A stretch of 11,396 bases of DNA from Deltaproteobacteria bacterium (GTDB taxonomy: Bacteria > Desulfobacterota > GWC2-55-46 > UBA9637), in assembly GCA_016234985.1 (NCBI GenBank), contig JACRNK010000011.1, forward strand, positions 1 through 11,396. Reading direction: 5' to 3'. How positions within the stretch are numbered: position 1 is the first letter of the stretch; every line of letters begins with the position of its first letter. The position numbers and the translations under genes are program-made. The notes beneath the pieces were generated by a model. It was not told the origin of the DNA. It ran no database searches and saw only the letters and a program-made list of their open reading frames with translations. Shown in pieces: positions 6,042-11,396 of this stretch.

Positions 6042-6422
6042 TTAATAATGCGGTATAGTAACAGGCATATCAGGCGTCCCGGCAGGGGGCCACACAGGGG
6101 CGGTAAGCCTCGTTGCCCAGTATGCGGCAAAAAAACCCACAAAAAGAAGGGCCTCAGCCACGATAAATATAGGCATAGCCCAGACACTATGTCCCTCGCT
6201 GTATCCGTGCGCATCTTCAATTCCTTCTTTAACCCAGCCTGCTATTGAGATGATGGTCAAAGGGGCGCCTATGCCCAGACAAATCACTGACATCATTGGA
6301 TTTTTGTACACAAAGTAAAAAACAAAAGCCAGCGGCAGAAGAAATAACACTCCCACGCTGCCTAAAAGCGGCCAATAACTTGTGTGCCACTCTTGTCCAT
6401 GTTCCATTGCTTTTTCGCTCAT
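6042..6422 (-). pseudogene. Cytochrome c oxidase subunit III, N-terminal fragment
   Basis: Heme-copper oxidase subunit III is a membrane subunit of the terminal oxidase. The fragment has three membrane segments: LLGSVGVLFLLPLAFVF, then SVICLGIGAPLTIISIAGW, then a third containing VAEALLFVGFFAAYW with the conserved glutamate. The APVWPPAGTP loop typical of the family follows. The protein stops after 126 residues, where family members continue for about 80 more with two or more further helices. No other subunit gene is nearby. The start is well supported by an AGGAGG Shine-Dalgarno sequence, and a promoter lies at 6502-6529, so it may still be expressed. It could be a natural split gene, but truncation by deletion is more likely. 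Confidence 0.7.
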
Positions 6423-6501
6423 AAATACTTACCTCCTTATGTTTTATGATTTTGACCTTTCAGCCTCGCTATTCAGGACTGCAAAGTCCTCTTTTGAAAA
6501 T

Positions 6502-6529
6502 AATATAGCACAAAAATCCAATTCTGCAA
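6502..6529 (-). promoter_or_regulatory. Probable promoter of the coxC fragment
   Basis: TTGCAG (6529-6524), a 16-base spacer and TATATT (6507-6502) lie on the minus strand about 80 bases ahead of the coxC start. Just upstream, GGTCTTATTAG (6545-6535) nearly matches a site at the Rrf2 gene promoter. Confidence 0.45.
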
Positions 6530-6589
6530 CTATACTAATAAGACCTAAATAATCCTTATTGGTTTTAAAAAAAACACCTCCTTTCTATC

Positions 6590-7036
6590 CTATGTTGAAA
6601 GTTTTTCTTTGGCTCTCTTTTCCTTCAACTTCGACGCATTAGCCATATATTCAAAAGTGCATCCCTTTAAATAGTCAATAAATCTCTTCTGCGCTTCTTT
6701 CCATACATTATGAACAGGACACATATCATCTTTCGGACAATAGCCCGCGTGTATCAGGCAATCATTCAAATAGATATGGCCTTCCATTGCTTCTATTACA
6801 TCCAGCATACTAATATCCTTTGGCTTTTTAGTCAGGACAAATCCGCCTTCAACTCCTCTGAATGACTTTACAAATCCCTTTCTGGCAAGAGATTGAAATA
6901 GTTTCGCAAGGTATGCCGGCGGCACATCCTGAGCCTTGGCTATCTCATCTATGCCGCACGTCTCCCCCTCTGCCTTGAGAGAAAGATGCAACACGCCTCT
7001 TATCGCGTATTCTGCTGCCTTGCTTAATCTGAACAT
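6590..7036 (-). CDS. Rrf2-family transcriptional regulator with three-cysteine cluster motif
   Basis: Rrf2 proteins (IscR, NsrR, RsrR and others) are winged-helix DNA-binding proteins, and many hold an iron-sulfur cluster that senses iron-sulfur status, nitric oxide or redox state. The N-terminal part MFRLSKAAEYAIRGVLHLS, the helix-turn-helix IDEIAKAQDVPPAYLAKLFQSL and the wing KSFRGVEGGFVLTKKP are typical. Three cysteines (C93, C100, C106) are spaced C-x6-C-x5-C, as expected for cluster ligands. The length of 148 is typical. It has its own promoter and an AGGAGG ribosome binding site. It lies upstream of the coxC fragment, and similar promoter-proximal sites suggest autoregulation and control of coxC. 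The ligand sensed cannot be told from sequence. Confidence 0.93.
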   Translation of the reverse strand: MFRLSKAAEYAIRGVLHLSLKAEGETCGIDEIAKAQDVPPAYLAKLFQSLARKGFVKSFRGVEGGFVLTKKPKDISMLDVIEAMEGHIYLNDCLIHAGYCPKDDMCPVHNVWKEAQKRFIDYLKGCTFEYMANASKLKEKRAKEKLST

Positions 7037-7069
7037 CCAACCTCCTGCGATTAAAATCTATTAAGACCT

Positions 7070-7098
7070 TTTTTATCCTATTTTAAGATTTCTGTCAA
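7070..7098 (-). promoter_or_regulatory. Promoter of the Rrf2 gene with candidate operators
   Basis: TTGACA (7098-7093), a 17-base spacer and TAAAAA (7075-7070) lie ahead of the Rrf2 gene. The motif GTCTTGACAG overlaps the -35 box, and GTCTTAATAG (7067-7058) overlaps the expected transcript start, 34 bases apart. GATTAAAA and TTTTAATC flank the whole as an inverted repeat. Confidence 0.6.
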
Positions 7099-7138
7099 GA
7101 CTTTTTAATCAAAGTCAAAAAACAAATAATGCCTTGTA

Positions 7139-7441
7139 TTATTTCGATGTTAAGGAAAAGATATAGAAAATAAGGAAGGTCGCGCCTATTCCCAGCAGTG
7201 CGCCAAGAAACACCTCAAGCTTTGTGTGGATGCCTGCAATCAGACGGCTATGGCTTACCATAATTGCCATAATGAATGTAAGGAGCGCAACAACAGGATT
7301 GAGAGTCAAGAGAACAACTGATGCCCATAGCGAAAATGCAACTGCAGAGTGTCCGCTCGGCATACCGCCGTGAAGGGGGCTGCCTTTCCCAAAATACGCC
7401 TTTGATGCAACAACACCTATAAGAACAATGAGCAGAGCCAC
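7139..7441 (-). CDS. PAP2-family phosphatase, probably the 3' part of a split DgkA-PAP2 gene
   Basis: A small membrane phosphatase of the PAP2 family, which hydrolyses lipid phosphates such as phosphatidate or undecaprenyl pyrophosphate. PSGH (28-31) and SRLIAGIH (65-72) are the two catalytic motifs. The aspartate usually four residues after the histidine is a glutamate (E76), as I recall in the 'GIHT..EV.LG' subgroup. Three or so hydrophobic segments are present and the first PAP2 motif is degenerate. The 100 residues are short for the family. The start is a GTG that shares one base with the dgkA stop (TAGTG), so it is translated by coupling or was once fused. The frame stays open upstream of the GTG (reading SGAV), which supports a former fusion. 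Confidence 0.75.
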   Translation of the reverse strand: MALLIVLIGVVASKAYFGKGSPLHGGMPSGHSAVAFSLWASVVLLTLNPVVALLTFIMAIMVSHSRLIAGIHTKLEVFLGALLGIGATFLIFYIFSLTSK

Positions 7442-7719
7442 TACGGCGCCAGATCTACAGTTGTTTCAACGGCAGTATTGATCATCTCTGCAAAGAGGAG
7501 GATGACAAGGGATATGGAAAGCAGCACAAACTCAATGACAGGAAGATTCAGGAGGAGGCTCAACAAGAGCGCCGCCGCTGCAATGGCAAAGAAATATCTT
7601 GTATGCTTCTGATGCCTGACTGCATAGATGACGCCCTCTATTGCGCAGTTGAGGCTTTCAAAAACATTTTTTGGTTTTACGAGCTCTTTATCTTGTTCCA
7701 ATTTATCCTCCGTTTGCAT
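7441..7719 (-). CDS. DgkA-type lipid kinase, C-terminally truncated
   Basis: Prokaryotic DgkA enzymes phosphorylate diacylglycerol or undecaprenol in the inner membrane. The protein has the usual SLNCAIEGVIYAVRHQKHTR start, two hydrophobic segments, and the AEMINTAVETTVDL active-site helix (E78, N81, E85). It then stops after two more residues. E. coli DgkA continues with a third helix and the essential Lys-Asp pair, which are missing. The PAP2 frame starts at the stop codon. The likely history is a DgkA-PAP2 fusion that lost about 50-60 codons and shifted frame. The start ATG has GAGGA ahead. The neighbour order ybeY-dgkA is common in related bacteria, here with an accessory block between. 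Confidence 0.8.
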   Translation of the reverse strand: MQTEDKLEQDKELVKPKNVFESLNCAIEGVIYAVRHQKHTRYFFAIAAAALLLSLLLNLPVIEFVLLSISLVILLFAEMINTAVETTVDLAP

Positions 7720-7756
7720 TATAGAAAAGGGGTTCCTCTACAATCTCTGCTGCGTT

Positions 7757-7864
7757 TTAAGAGACGCTGGAAAGATGCTTCACAACTTCCGGGATTATGG
7801 TATAGAGAAACTCCGCAGGAATCGCTATATTAAATTCTCCCTGATGTGGTGGATTGTGCATCAT
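7757..7864 (-). CDS. 35-codon ORF downstream of the PIN toxin
   Basis: This short frame begins ATGATG and has an AGAGGA ribosome binding site nine bases upstream that overlaps the toxin stop. The first residues, MMHNPPHQGEF, resemble the start of HigA/VapI-type antitoxins (usually HNPPHPGEF). The remainder, ending EVVKHLSSVS, does not. It could be a remnant of a lost HigA gene or a real small protein. No domain is recognised. Confidence 0.35.
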   Translation of the reverse strand: MMHNPPHQGEFNIAIPAEFLYTIIPEVVKHLSSVS

Positions 7865-7869
7865 GGTTT

Positions 7870-8265
7870 TTATTCCTCTAAAAACTCTTTTGGCGTCAGT
7901 ATTTTCAAATCAAATGGAAGTTTGTTTATGGAGAGAAGGTCTTTATCGCCTGTGATGAGGATGTTTGCTCTTGCTTCAAGACAGCACTCAAGCAGCATAT
8001 TGTCTTTGACATCTCTGCAAATCCTTATTTGCCGGAGAGGGTAGACCATCGTAGCTACGGAAACAAAGGCAGCAATGCCGGAAATCATGGCCTTGAGTTG
8101 AAAAGAAGTAAGTTTCTCATCGGCCTCAAGAACGAGCGGAACATGGCGGTATTCCATTAAAATGGCCGGTGAGACATATATATCCGTATCGGCAAATGCC
8201 TTTCTTACGGCCTTTTCCGGAATTCCATCAAAAGCAAAAGCGGAAATAAGCACGCCTGTATCCAT
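7870..8265 (-). CDS. PIN-domain toxin of a type II toxin-antitoxin pair
   Basis: PIN-domain toxins are metal-dependent ribonucleases, kept inactive by a cognate antitoxin. The acidic residues of the fold are present: D2 (MDTGVLIS), E38 (ILMEYR), D88 (VKDNMLLE) and D107/D109 (ITGDKDLL). The family resembles COG1569 (putative PIN toxin). The usual DTNV is DTGV here. The length is 131 residues. The preceding residues KIV are encoded upstream without a start codon, so ATG 8265-8263 is used. It follows the putative antitoxin after seven bases, which is typical of such operons. Confidence 0.88.
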   Translation of the reverse strand: MDTGVLISAFAFDGIPEKAVRKAFADTDIYVSPAILMEYRHVPLVLEADEKLTSFQLKAMISGIAAFVSVATMVYPLRQIRICRDVKDNMLLECCLEARANILITGDKDLLSINKLPFDLKILTPKEFLEE

Positions 8266-8272
8266 AACTATT

Positions 8273-8458
8273 TTACTTCTTTTTTTCGTATGCCTTTCTC
8301 CTTACCGCTTTCACCGCATTGTCAATATCCCTCATGGTCAGCTTGGTCTTCTTAAACACCTCGCCGGCAATTTTGAATGCAGCGTCAAGCCTGTCCTCCG
8401 GAGAAAGAACGGCAAGAATATAATCCTCGGGCCTGATTTTTGCAGCGACTACTCTCAT
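8273..8458 (-). CDS. Putative antitoxin partner of the PIN toxin
   Basis: A 61-residue basic protein lies directly upstream of the PIN toxin and is the likely antitoxin by position. It starts MRVVAAKIRPEDYILAVLSP, has a helical middle (RLDAAFKIAGEVFKKTK) and ends in a lysine-rich tail (RRKAYEKKK). A GTG nine bases upstream (8467) could also start it, but that codon overlaps the GAGGAGG ribosome binding site that serves the ATG, so the ATG is preferred. Not a clear ribbon-helix-helix or AbrB protein; family not recognised. Confidence 0.7.
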   Translation of the reverse strand: MRVVAAKIRPEDYILAVLSPEDRLDAAFKIAGEVFKKTKLTMRDIDNAVKAVRRKAYEKKK

Positions 8459-8493
8459 ATATGCCACCTCCTCTTAAACTTTGTAATTTCATT

Positions 8494-8509
8494 CTATAGC
8501 AAAATATAG
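8494..8509. promoter_or_regulatory. Candidate operator of the toxin-antitoxin operon
   Basis: The inverted repeat CTATA-ttttgc-TATAG lies about 35-50 bases upstream of the antitoxin start and overlaps AT-rich sequence suited to a -10 box. Antitoxins often repress their own operon from such sites. No protein binding can be shown from sequence. Confidence 0.35.
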
Positions 8510-8532
8510 CGGTTTTCTACAATCAAATGAGT

Positions 8533-8602
8533 TTGGGTTGAGCAAAGCGAAACCCAACAATTCATGGCTAAATCGTTGGGTTGAAAAACACAACCCAACC
8601 TA
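8533..8602. repeat. TTGGGTT palindromic repeat, two hairpins
   Basis: The sequence holds TTGGGTT...AAACCCAA (8533-8556) and GTTGGGTTG...CAACCCAAC (8575-8599), ending CCTAC. This type of GGGTT/AACCC repeat occurs in many bacterial genomes. With the element at 8647-8728 it fills the gene-free stretch 8468-8823. Confidence 0.75.
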
Positions 8603-8646
8603 CAGGCTGCCATTTAAAATGCATGACAGAGAATGTCCTGCCTATC

Positions 8647-8728
8647 AAATCCCCCTTAATCCCCCTTTCTCAAAGGGGGAAAACAGCATTTATACCCCTC
8701 TTTGGCAAAGAGGGGTTAGGGGAGATTT
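8647..8728. repeat. C-rich palindromic element with two inner hairpins
   Basis: The closing stem pairs aaatcccccttaatcccc with ggggttaggggagattt. Inside are CCCCCTTT...AAAGGGGG and CCCCTCTTT...AAAGAGGGG. The plan is the same as at 4312-4473 and 10919-11002. The C-run sequence resembles the inserts in trmD and ybeY. Confidence 0.8.
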
Positions 8729-8823
8729 TCAAAATGCTGTCCAAAACAATTTCCCAAAAACTTATTTTGGACAGGTATGGTTACAAACCTGAACCCGCAG
8801 GAGCTACCTGCTTGCTTGCTTTC

Positions 8824-9573
8824 TCAATTCCATAAGTTATTAACTTCATGCAGCGTAACACCAGCAGAAGAAAACTCCACAAAATGTTTGCCCGACATTT
8901 TGCTGCTGTTTGAGAGAACGAATATCCGGTTAAACGCTTCAAATGCGCCATCATTAAGCAGAGTTGGGAGTAATATTCCTGCCGCCTTTTCTATATCCAT
9001 CGCAGGAAGCGGCCAACCGTCATAAATCAGTAGCCAATTTTCGTCATATCGAACAAACCCATCTTTCGCTATTTTGTTCTTCTTTTCCAATGCGAAGTGA
9101 TTTATTGCATCAGCCCACTTTCGCTTAACGGAGTCGCCAACCCAACCAGCGCCCGCTTCATTTGCATTTATTTCTTTTATTAGCTGGTTTGCCTTTTTAA
9201 TACTTTCATCAGGTTTGTGATGCGGGGTGAAATACACATCCGGACAGCGCCCTTTTTCTCTAAGGAATGATTTATGTGCTTCGTTTTGCGGTACCGCTTC
9301 TGTGTGCTCAATACCTATATTTGTCCGACTCATAGAAAGTAAAAAATCAGGTTTATCACGATGAACCAAAGTAACAGGGTATGTGATTGAGTTTTCTTTA
9401 AGCAGGGCACTCAGCAAATGCGCAATTGCATAGCGCTCAGTATGCTCTTTAGTGCGCCCTTCACTTCTCAAAGGTACTTGCACATCAATCTCTCTGATAG
9501 CTTTTAACAATTCAGATTCGTTGTTTGCGGATAGCATAATCTCATTTTTTGAGCTTAACATCCTCGTTGTCAC
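8824..9573 (-). CDS. Unrecognised protein with a possible PD-(D/E)XK-like core
   Basis: A soluble protein of 249 residues without signal peptide or membrane segments. I do not recognise the family. A stretch reading KPDFLL (74-79) followed by GIEHTEA (87-93) resembles the D...E-x-(K/T) strand pair of restriction-nuclease folds, with D76 and E89 as possible metal ligands. The usual lysine is a threonine. The later part, WLLIYDGWPLPAMD and FNRIFVLSN, looks like a beta-rich core. It lies in the accessory block between a T5orf172 protein and a toxin-antitoxin pair. The GTG start (9573) has a weak ribosome binding site. ATG 9561 is an alternative. Confidence 0.6.
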   Translation of the reverse strand: MTTRMLSSKNEIMLSANNESELLKAIREIDVQVPLRSEGRTKEHTERYAIAHLLSALLKENSITYPVTLVHRDKPDFLLSMSRTNIGIEHTEAVPQNEAHKSFLREKGRCPDVYFTPHHKPDESIKKANQLIKEINANEAGAGWVGDSVKRKWADAINHFALEKKNKIAKDGFVRYDENWLLIYDGWPLPAMDIEKAAGILLPTLLNDGAFEAFNRIFVLSNSSKMSGKHFVEFSSAGVTLHEVNNLWN

Positions 9574-9626
9574 TAACTCTTTTTATTATCCGATCTGGCT
9601 CGGGAATTCCTTAGTTTAAAAAACCC

Positions 9627-9654
9627 AAATTCCCGATTAAACCTTCGGGAATTT
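9627..9654 (-). terminator. Intrinsic terminator downstream of the T5orf172 gene
   Basis: The stem aaattcccga / tcgggaattt (10 bp) has an 8-nt loop. On the minus strand it is followed by GGGTTTTTT. It separates the T5orf172 gene from the next one. The plus strand also has a T run, so it may act in both directions. Confidence 0.65.
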
Positions 9655-9697
9655 TTAGAGTTCTTGCAATCAGCACACCTTAAACAACTTCCCACGC

Positions 9698-10606
9698 CTA
9701 CCTGTTTTTCAACTGCTGCACATTCTTACAGCCGTCTTTATTTCCCATATCACACGCCTTTTGAAAATCAGAAATTGCCTTGTCCATATTGCCTTTGTTA
9801 TAATAGGCAAGCCCACGACTGTTGTAGATTTGGGCACCATTCTGGTCAAGTTCAATTGCTTTATTATAATCTTCTATCGCCCTGTCATGGAGACCATTGT
9901 TGTGAAATTCGACCCCACGATTGTTGTAGGCAGTTGATATATCCTCCTTATGATAGTTAAAACCATTTTTAATAAAAAAAGGCTTTATTTTATTTCCTAT
10001 TACAAATGTAGCAATTGCAATTATGATAAGAGAAATAATGTCGCTATCAAAGACTTTTATGTTAAAAAGATTCCCAATAACCCCGAGGGAGAATGTTGAT
10101 ATAAGTAAAGCGCATAGGAAGGCAAGACCTGTCACTCCAAAAGTATTAGCAGCATCTTTTATACTCTTATCATACTTGTTTATGATTTCCTGCTCTTTTT
10201 CTTTAAACAGGGCTTGAGCCTTTCTGTTTTGTTCTTCCTGTAAATCCTTTGCTTTCTGCAACTCTTCTTCTTTGCGCTGCAACTCCTCTGCTTTTTGACG
10301 GTCAGCAAGCTTGAAATTTTCTAATATTTGTTTATCACCCGCAACTTGCTTGATTGCAACAACCGCCTGTTCCGACGTGCAGCGAAACCATTCCTTGCCT
10401 TCACGGTGGTTTTTTAGATGGGAGTGAACTTTTTGCTCAATGCTGAAAGGCTCCTCGACAAGCAGCTCATAATCAACGATATAAGGATGCGGTGAGCCGG
10501 TGTGGTCCAACTCCTGCGCCCGCAAGGCAGGGTCTTTCATGGAATAGCCGACCTTGACCAGCCCAGGCATTGCCTTATTTGAGATTACATAAACCCAACC
10601 CTTCAT
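9698..10606 (-). CDS. T5orf172 (GIY-YIG-like) protein with coiled coil, two membrane segments and TPRs
   Basis: The N-terminal 90 residues match the T5orf172/MUG113 family, a branch of the GIY-YIG nuclease superfamily: GWVYVISN, LVKVGYS with ALRAQEL, the glutamate in SIEQKVHSHL, and GKEWF. A charged coiled coil follows (about 98-155: QKAEELQRKEEELQKAK). Two hydrophobic segments (about 158-180 and 188-206) form a membrane hairpin. The C-terminal part holds two TPR units (AYNNRGVEFHNNGLHDRAIE and YNSRGLAYYNKGNMDKAISD) and ends with ACDMGNKDGCKNV. Both ends should face the cytoplasm. It has an AAAGGTGA ribosome binding site. The combination suggests a membrane-tethered nuclease or nucleic-acid sensor with a protein-binding module. 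Function unknown. Confidence 0.85.
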   Translation of the reverse strand: MKGWVYVISNKAMPGLVKVGYSMKDPALRAQELDHTGSPHPYIVDYELLVEEPFSIEQKVHSHLKNHREGKEWFRCTSEQAVVAIKQVAGDKQILENFKLADRQKAEELQRKEEELQKAKDLQEEQNRKAQALFKEKEQEIINKYDKSIKDAANTFGVTGLAFLCALLISTFSLGVIGNLFNIKVFDSDIISLIIIAIATFVIGNKIKPFFIKNGFNYHKEDISTAYNNRGVEFHNNGLHDRAIEDYNKAIELDQNGAQIYNSRGLAYYNKGNMDKAISDFQKACDMGNKDGCKNVQQLKNR

Positions 10607-10628
10607 TTATATTCACCTTTGATATGTT

Positions 10629-10871
10629 CTAAATGGGATGGCAACATATTGAATAACTCTCCACATAAGTCCCTGCCTGCTCAAGGGCAACCCTCTTTGC
10701 TTGGACAAGCGCCCTCTCTTCAGCAACTGTCGGTGTCTCCCCATCGCCCATGTTGTATGCGCCTTCGGCGATAATCTCTTTTGCCTGCGCGTGCGATAGC
10801 GCGGGGAAGAGAAAGATGAAGATTGCCGACAGTAACATGGCTTGTTTTAAGAAAACTTTTGTGAGTTTCAT
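10629..10871 (-). pseudogene. Truncated secreted protein, LPP20/FlgT-N-like
   Basis: The protein starts with a clear signal peptide (KLTKVFLKQAMLLSAIFIFLF, cleaved after SHAQA). A segment typical of the LPP20 and FlgT N-terminal group follows: AEGAYNMGDGETPTVAEERA, then QAKRVALEQAGTYVES. That motif normally begins a much longer domain. Here the frame ends nine codons after TYVES with an unrelated tail (ICCHPI). The start is sound, with an AAAGGAG ribosome binding site. The 3' part was probably lost when the T5orf172 gene came to lie next to it. Confidence 0.65.
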
Positions 10872-10918
10872 TTGCGACTCCTTTGTAAAATCTATTTATA
10901 TATTCAGCGATATAAATT

Positions 10919-11002
10919 TGTAGTCTGCCTATCCCGTTTAAATACATAACGGGACAAGTTTATCGGCGATTTTAAAATACGCCCATAAATGGGCAAACTA
11001 CA
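10919..11002. repeat. Palindromic element with TGTAGT(C/T)TGCC ends
   Basis: Inverted ends, tgtagtctgcc (left) and gggcaaactaca (right), enclose two hairpins: CCCGTT...AACGGG (10933-10953) and GCCCATAAATGGGC (10981-10994). The first hairpin and its flank match the insert in rnhB. Confidence 0.8.
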
Positions 11003-11029
11003 TCTACTTATTTTTGTCGTCCACCATAG

Positions 11030-11059
11030 CCATCGTTGATGGGCAATGCCCACCCTACA
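11030..11059. repeat. Short GGGCAATGCCC repeat
   Basis: CCATCGTTGATGG and GGGCAATGCCC are adjoining small hairpins ending in CACCCTACA. It is a further short dispersed-type repeat in the gap upstream of the truncated secreted-protein gene. Confidence 0.5.
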
Positions 11060-11067
11060 TCTGCAAT

Positions 11068-11396
11068 TTACAATTTGCATTTTGCAATCTTCAGCAGCCT
11101 CTCCTCCTCTTTCTTCATCCTCAAAGCCTCTTTGCGCCCTTTCTCATGATCAAAGCCAAGAAGATGAAGTATGCCGTGTATCAAAAGTCTTGCTATCTCT
11201 TGATGCAGAGTTACACCATTTTCTTTGGCCTGCGCTTTTGCAGTTTCTATTGATATGACGACATCGCCTAAAAGAACACGTGAACAGTAAGCATCCTCCC
11301 CCTGCCCCCTTCCAGAGGGGGATAAAAACGGCATTTCACACATGGGAAACGAAAGCACATCCGTGGGCTTATCTTTTTTTAAATAACGTTTATTCA
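11068..11396 (-). CDS. ybeY: Endoribonuclease YbeY, 3' part, with a palindrome-encoded insert
   Basis: YbeY is a metal-dependent endoribonuclease that matures the 16S rRNA 3' end. The frame is open to the window edge and starts mid-gene (NKRYLKKDKPTDVLSFPM). The zinc motif HGILHLLGFDH (H-x3-H-x5-H) is intact. Between FPM and LLGDVVIS there are 22 residues where the E. coli protein has nine. The extra part (about FLSPSGRGQGEDA) is encoded by a C/G-rich palindrome at 11295-11325 related to that in trmD. The C-terminus (KIAKCKL) is encoded by a TTGCAAATT-type repeat. An internal ATG at 11358 is not the true start. Confidence 0.93.
   Translation of the reverse strand, partial: NKRYLKKDKPTDVLSFPMCEMPFLSPSGRGQGEDAYCSRVLLGDVVISIETAKAQAKENGVTLHQEIARLLIHGILHLLGFDHEKGRKEALRMKKEEERLLKIAKCKL
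11295..11325. repeat. C/G-rich palindrome inserted in frame in ybeY
   Basis: The arms cctccccctgccccct and agggggataaa share long stretches with the trmD insert (cctccccctgtccccct and gagggggataaa). The right arm is shorter here. The reading frame through it differs from that in trmD. Confidence 0.7.

Noticed and set aside
6048..6248. Plus-strand basic ORF opposite coxC
   Set aside because: Antisense to a clear subunit III sequence; no independent support.
7628..8044. Plus-strand ORF opposite the PIN toxin and dgkA start
   Set aside because: Overlaps two recognised genes on the other strand and shows no motif.
8738..8773. Inverted repeat tgtccaaaa / ttttggaca as a terminator
   Set aside because: Loop is long (18 bases) and no T-run follows on either strand; too weak to call.
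8538..8835. Plus-strand ORFs over the C-rich and TTGGGTT repeats
   Set aside because: Their residues (such as PLNPPFSKGE) are the usual translation of these repeats, not a gene.

Overview
The window reads as a chromosomal segment of a Gram-negative bacterium of moderate GC content. Nearly every gene lies on the minus strand, so transcription runs from high to low coordinates. The order ffh, rpsP, khpA, rimM, trmD, rplS, rnhB, a ybeY next to a dgkA/PAP2 locus, a DUF799-like lipoprotein and an Rrf2 regulator beside a cytochrome oxidase gene suggest an uncultured Nitrospirota or Desulfobacterota-type organism. That placement is inference and not firm. No rRNA, tRNA or CRISPR array was seen.

Layout, in transcription order from the right edge. 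(1) 11068-11396: 3' part of ybeY (rRNA maturation endonuclease). (2) 7757-11067: an accessory block lying between ybeY and dgkA. It holds two small repeat elements, a truncated secreted-protein gene, a T5orf172 (GIY-YIG-like) protein with membrane segments and TPRs, an unrecognised protein with a possible nuclease core, a PIN-family toxin-antitoxin pair and a 35-codon ORF. (3) 7139-7719: a shortened DgkA and a PAP2 phosphatase that look like a broken fusion gene. (4) 6590-7036: an Rrf2 regulator with its own promoter, then a cytochrome oxidase subunit III fragment (6042-6422). (5) 1104-5850: the SRP, ribosome and tRNA-modification operon. (6) 10-1017: a coiled-coil protein and a DUF799-like lipoprotein separated by a tetranucleotide microsatellite.

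Two themes stand out. First, small palindromic repeats are abundant, and some sit in frame inside housekeeping genes. TrmD carries ten extra residues encoded by a GC-rich palindrome. RNase HII carries about 18 extra residues encoded by a nested palindrome that partly matches an intergenic element at 10919-11002, plus an exact 42-bp tandem duplication. YbeY carries an insert related to the TrmD one. This resembles the protein-coding palindromic elements described in Rickettsia. Several intergenic elements share one plan: a closing stem around two hairpins. One such element is nested inside another between ffh and rpsP.

Second, the lipoprotein gene looks like a phase-variable contingency locus. 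An ATG with a strong Shine-Dalgarno sequence lies just upstream of eleven ATGA/TCAT repeats. With eleven copies it is one base out of frame with the lipoprotein. With ten or thirteen copies it would be in frame. Gene damage (coxC, dgkA/PAP2, the secreted-protein gene) and repeat density suggest an actively rearranging genome.
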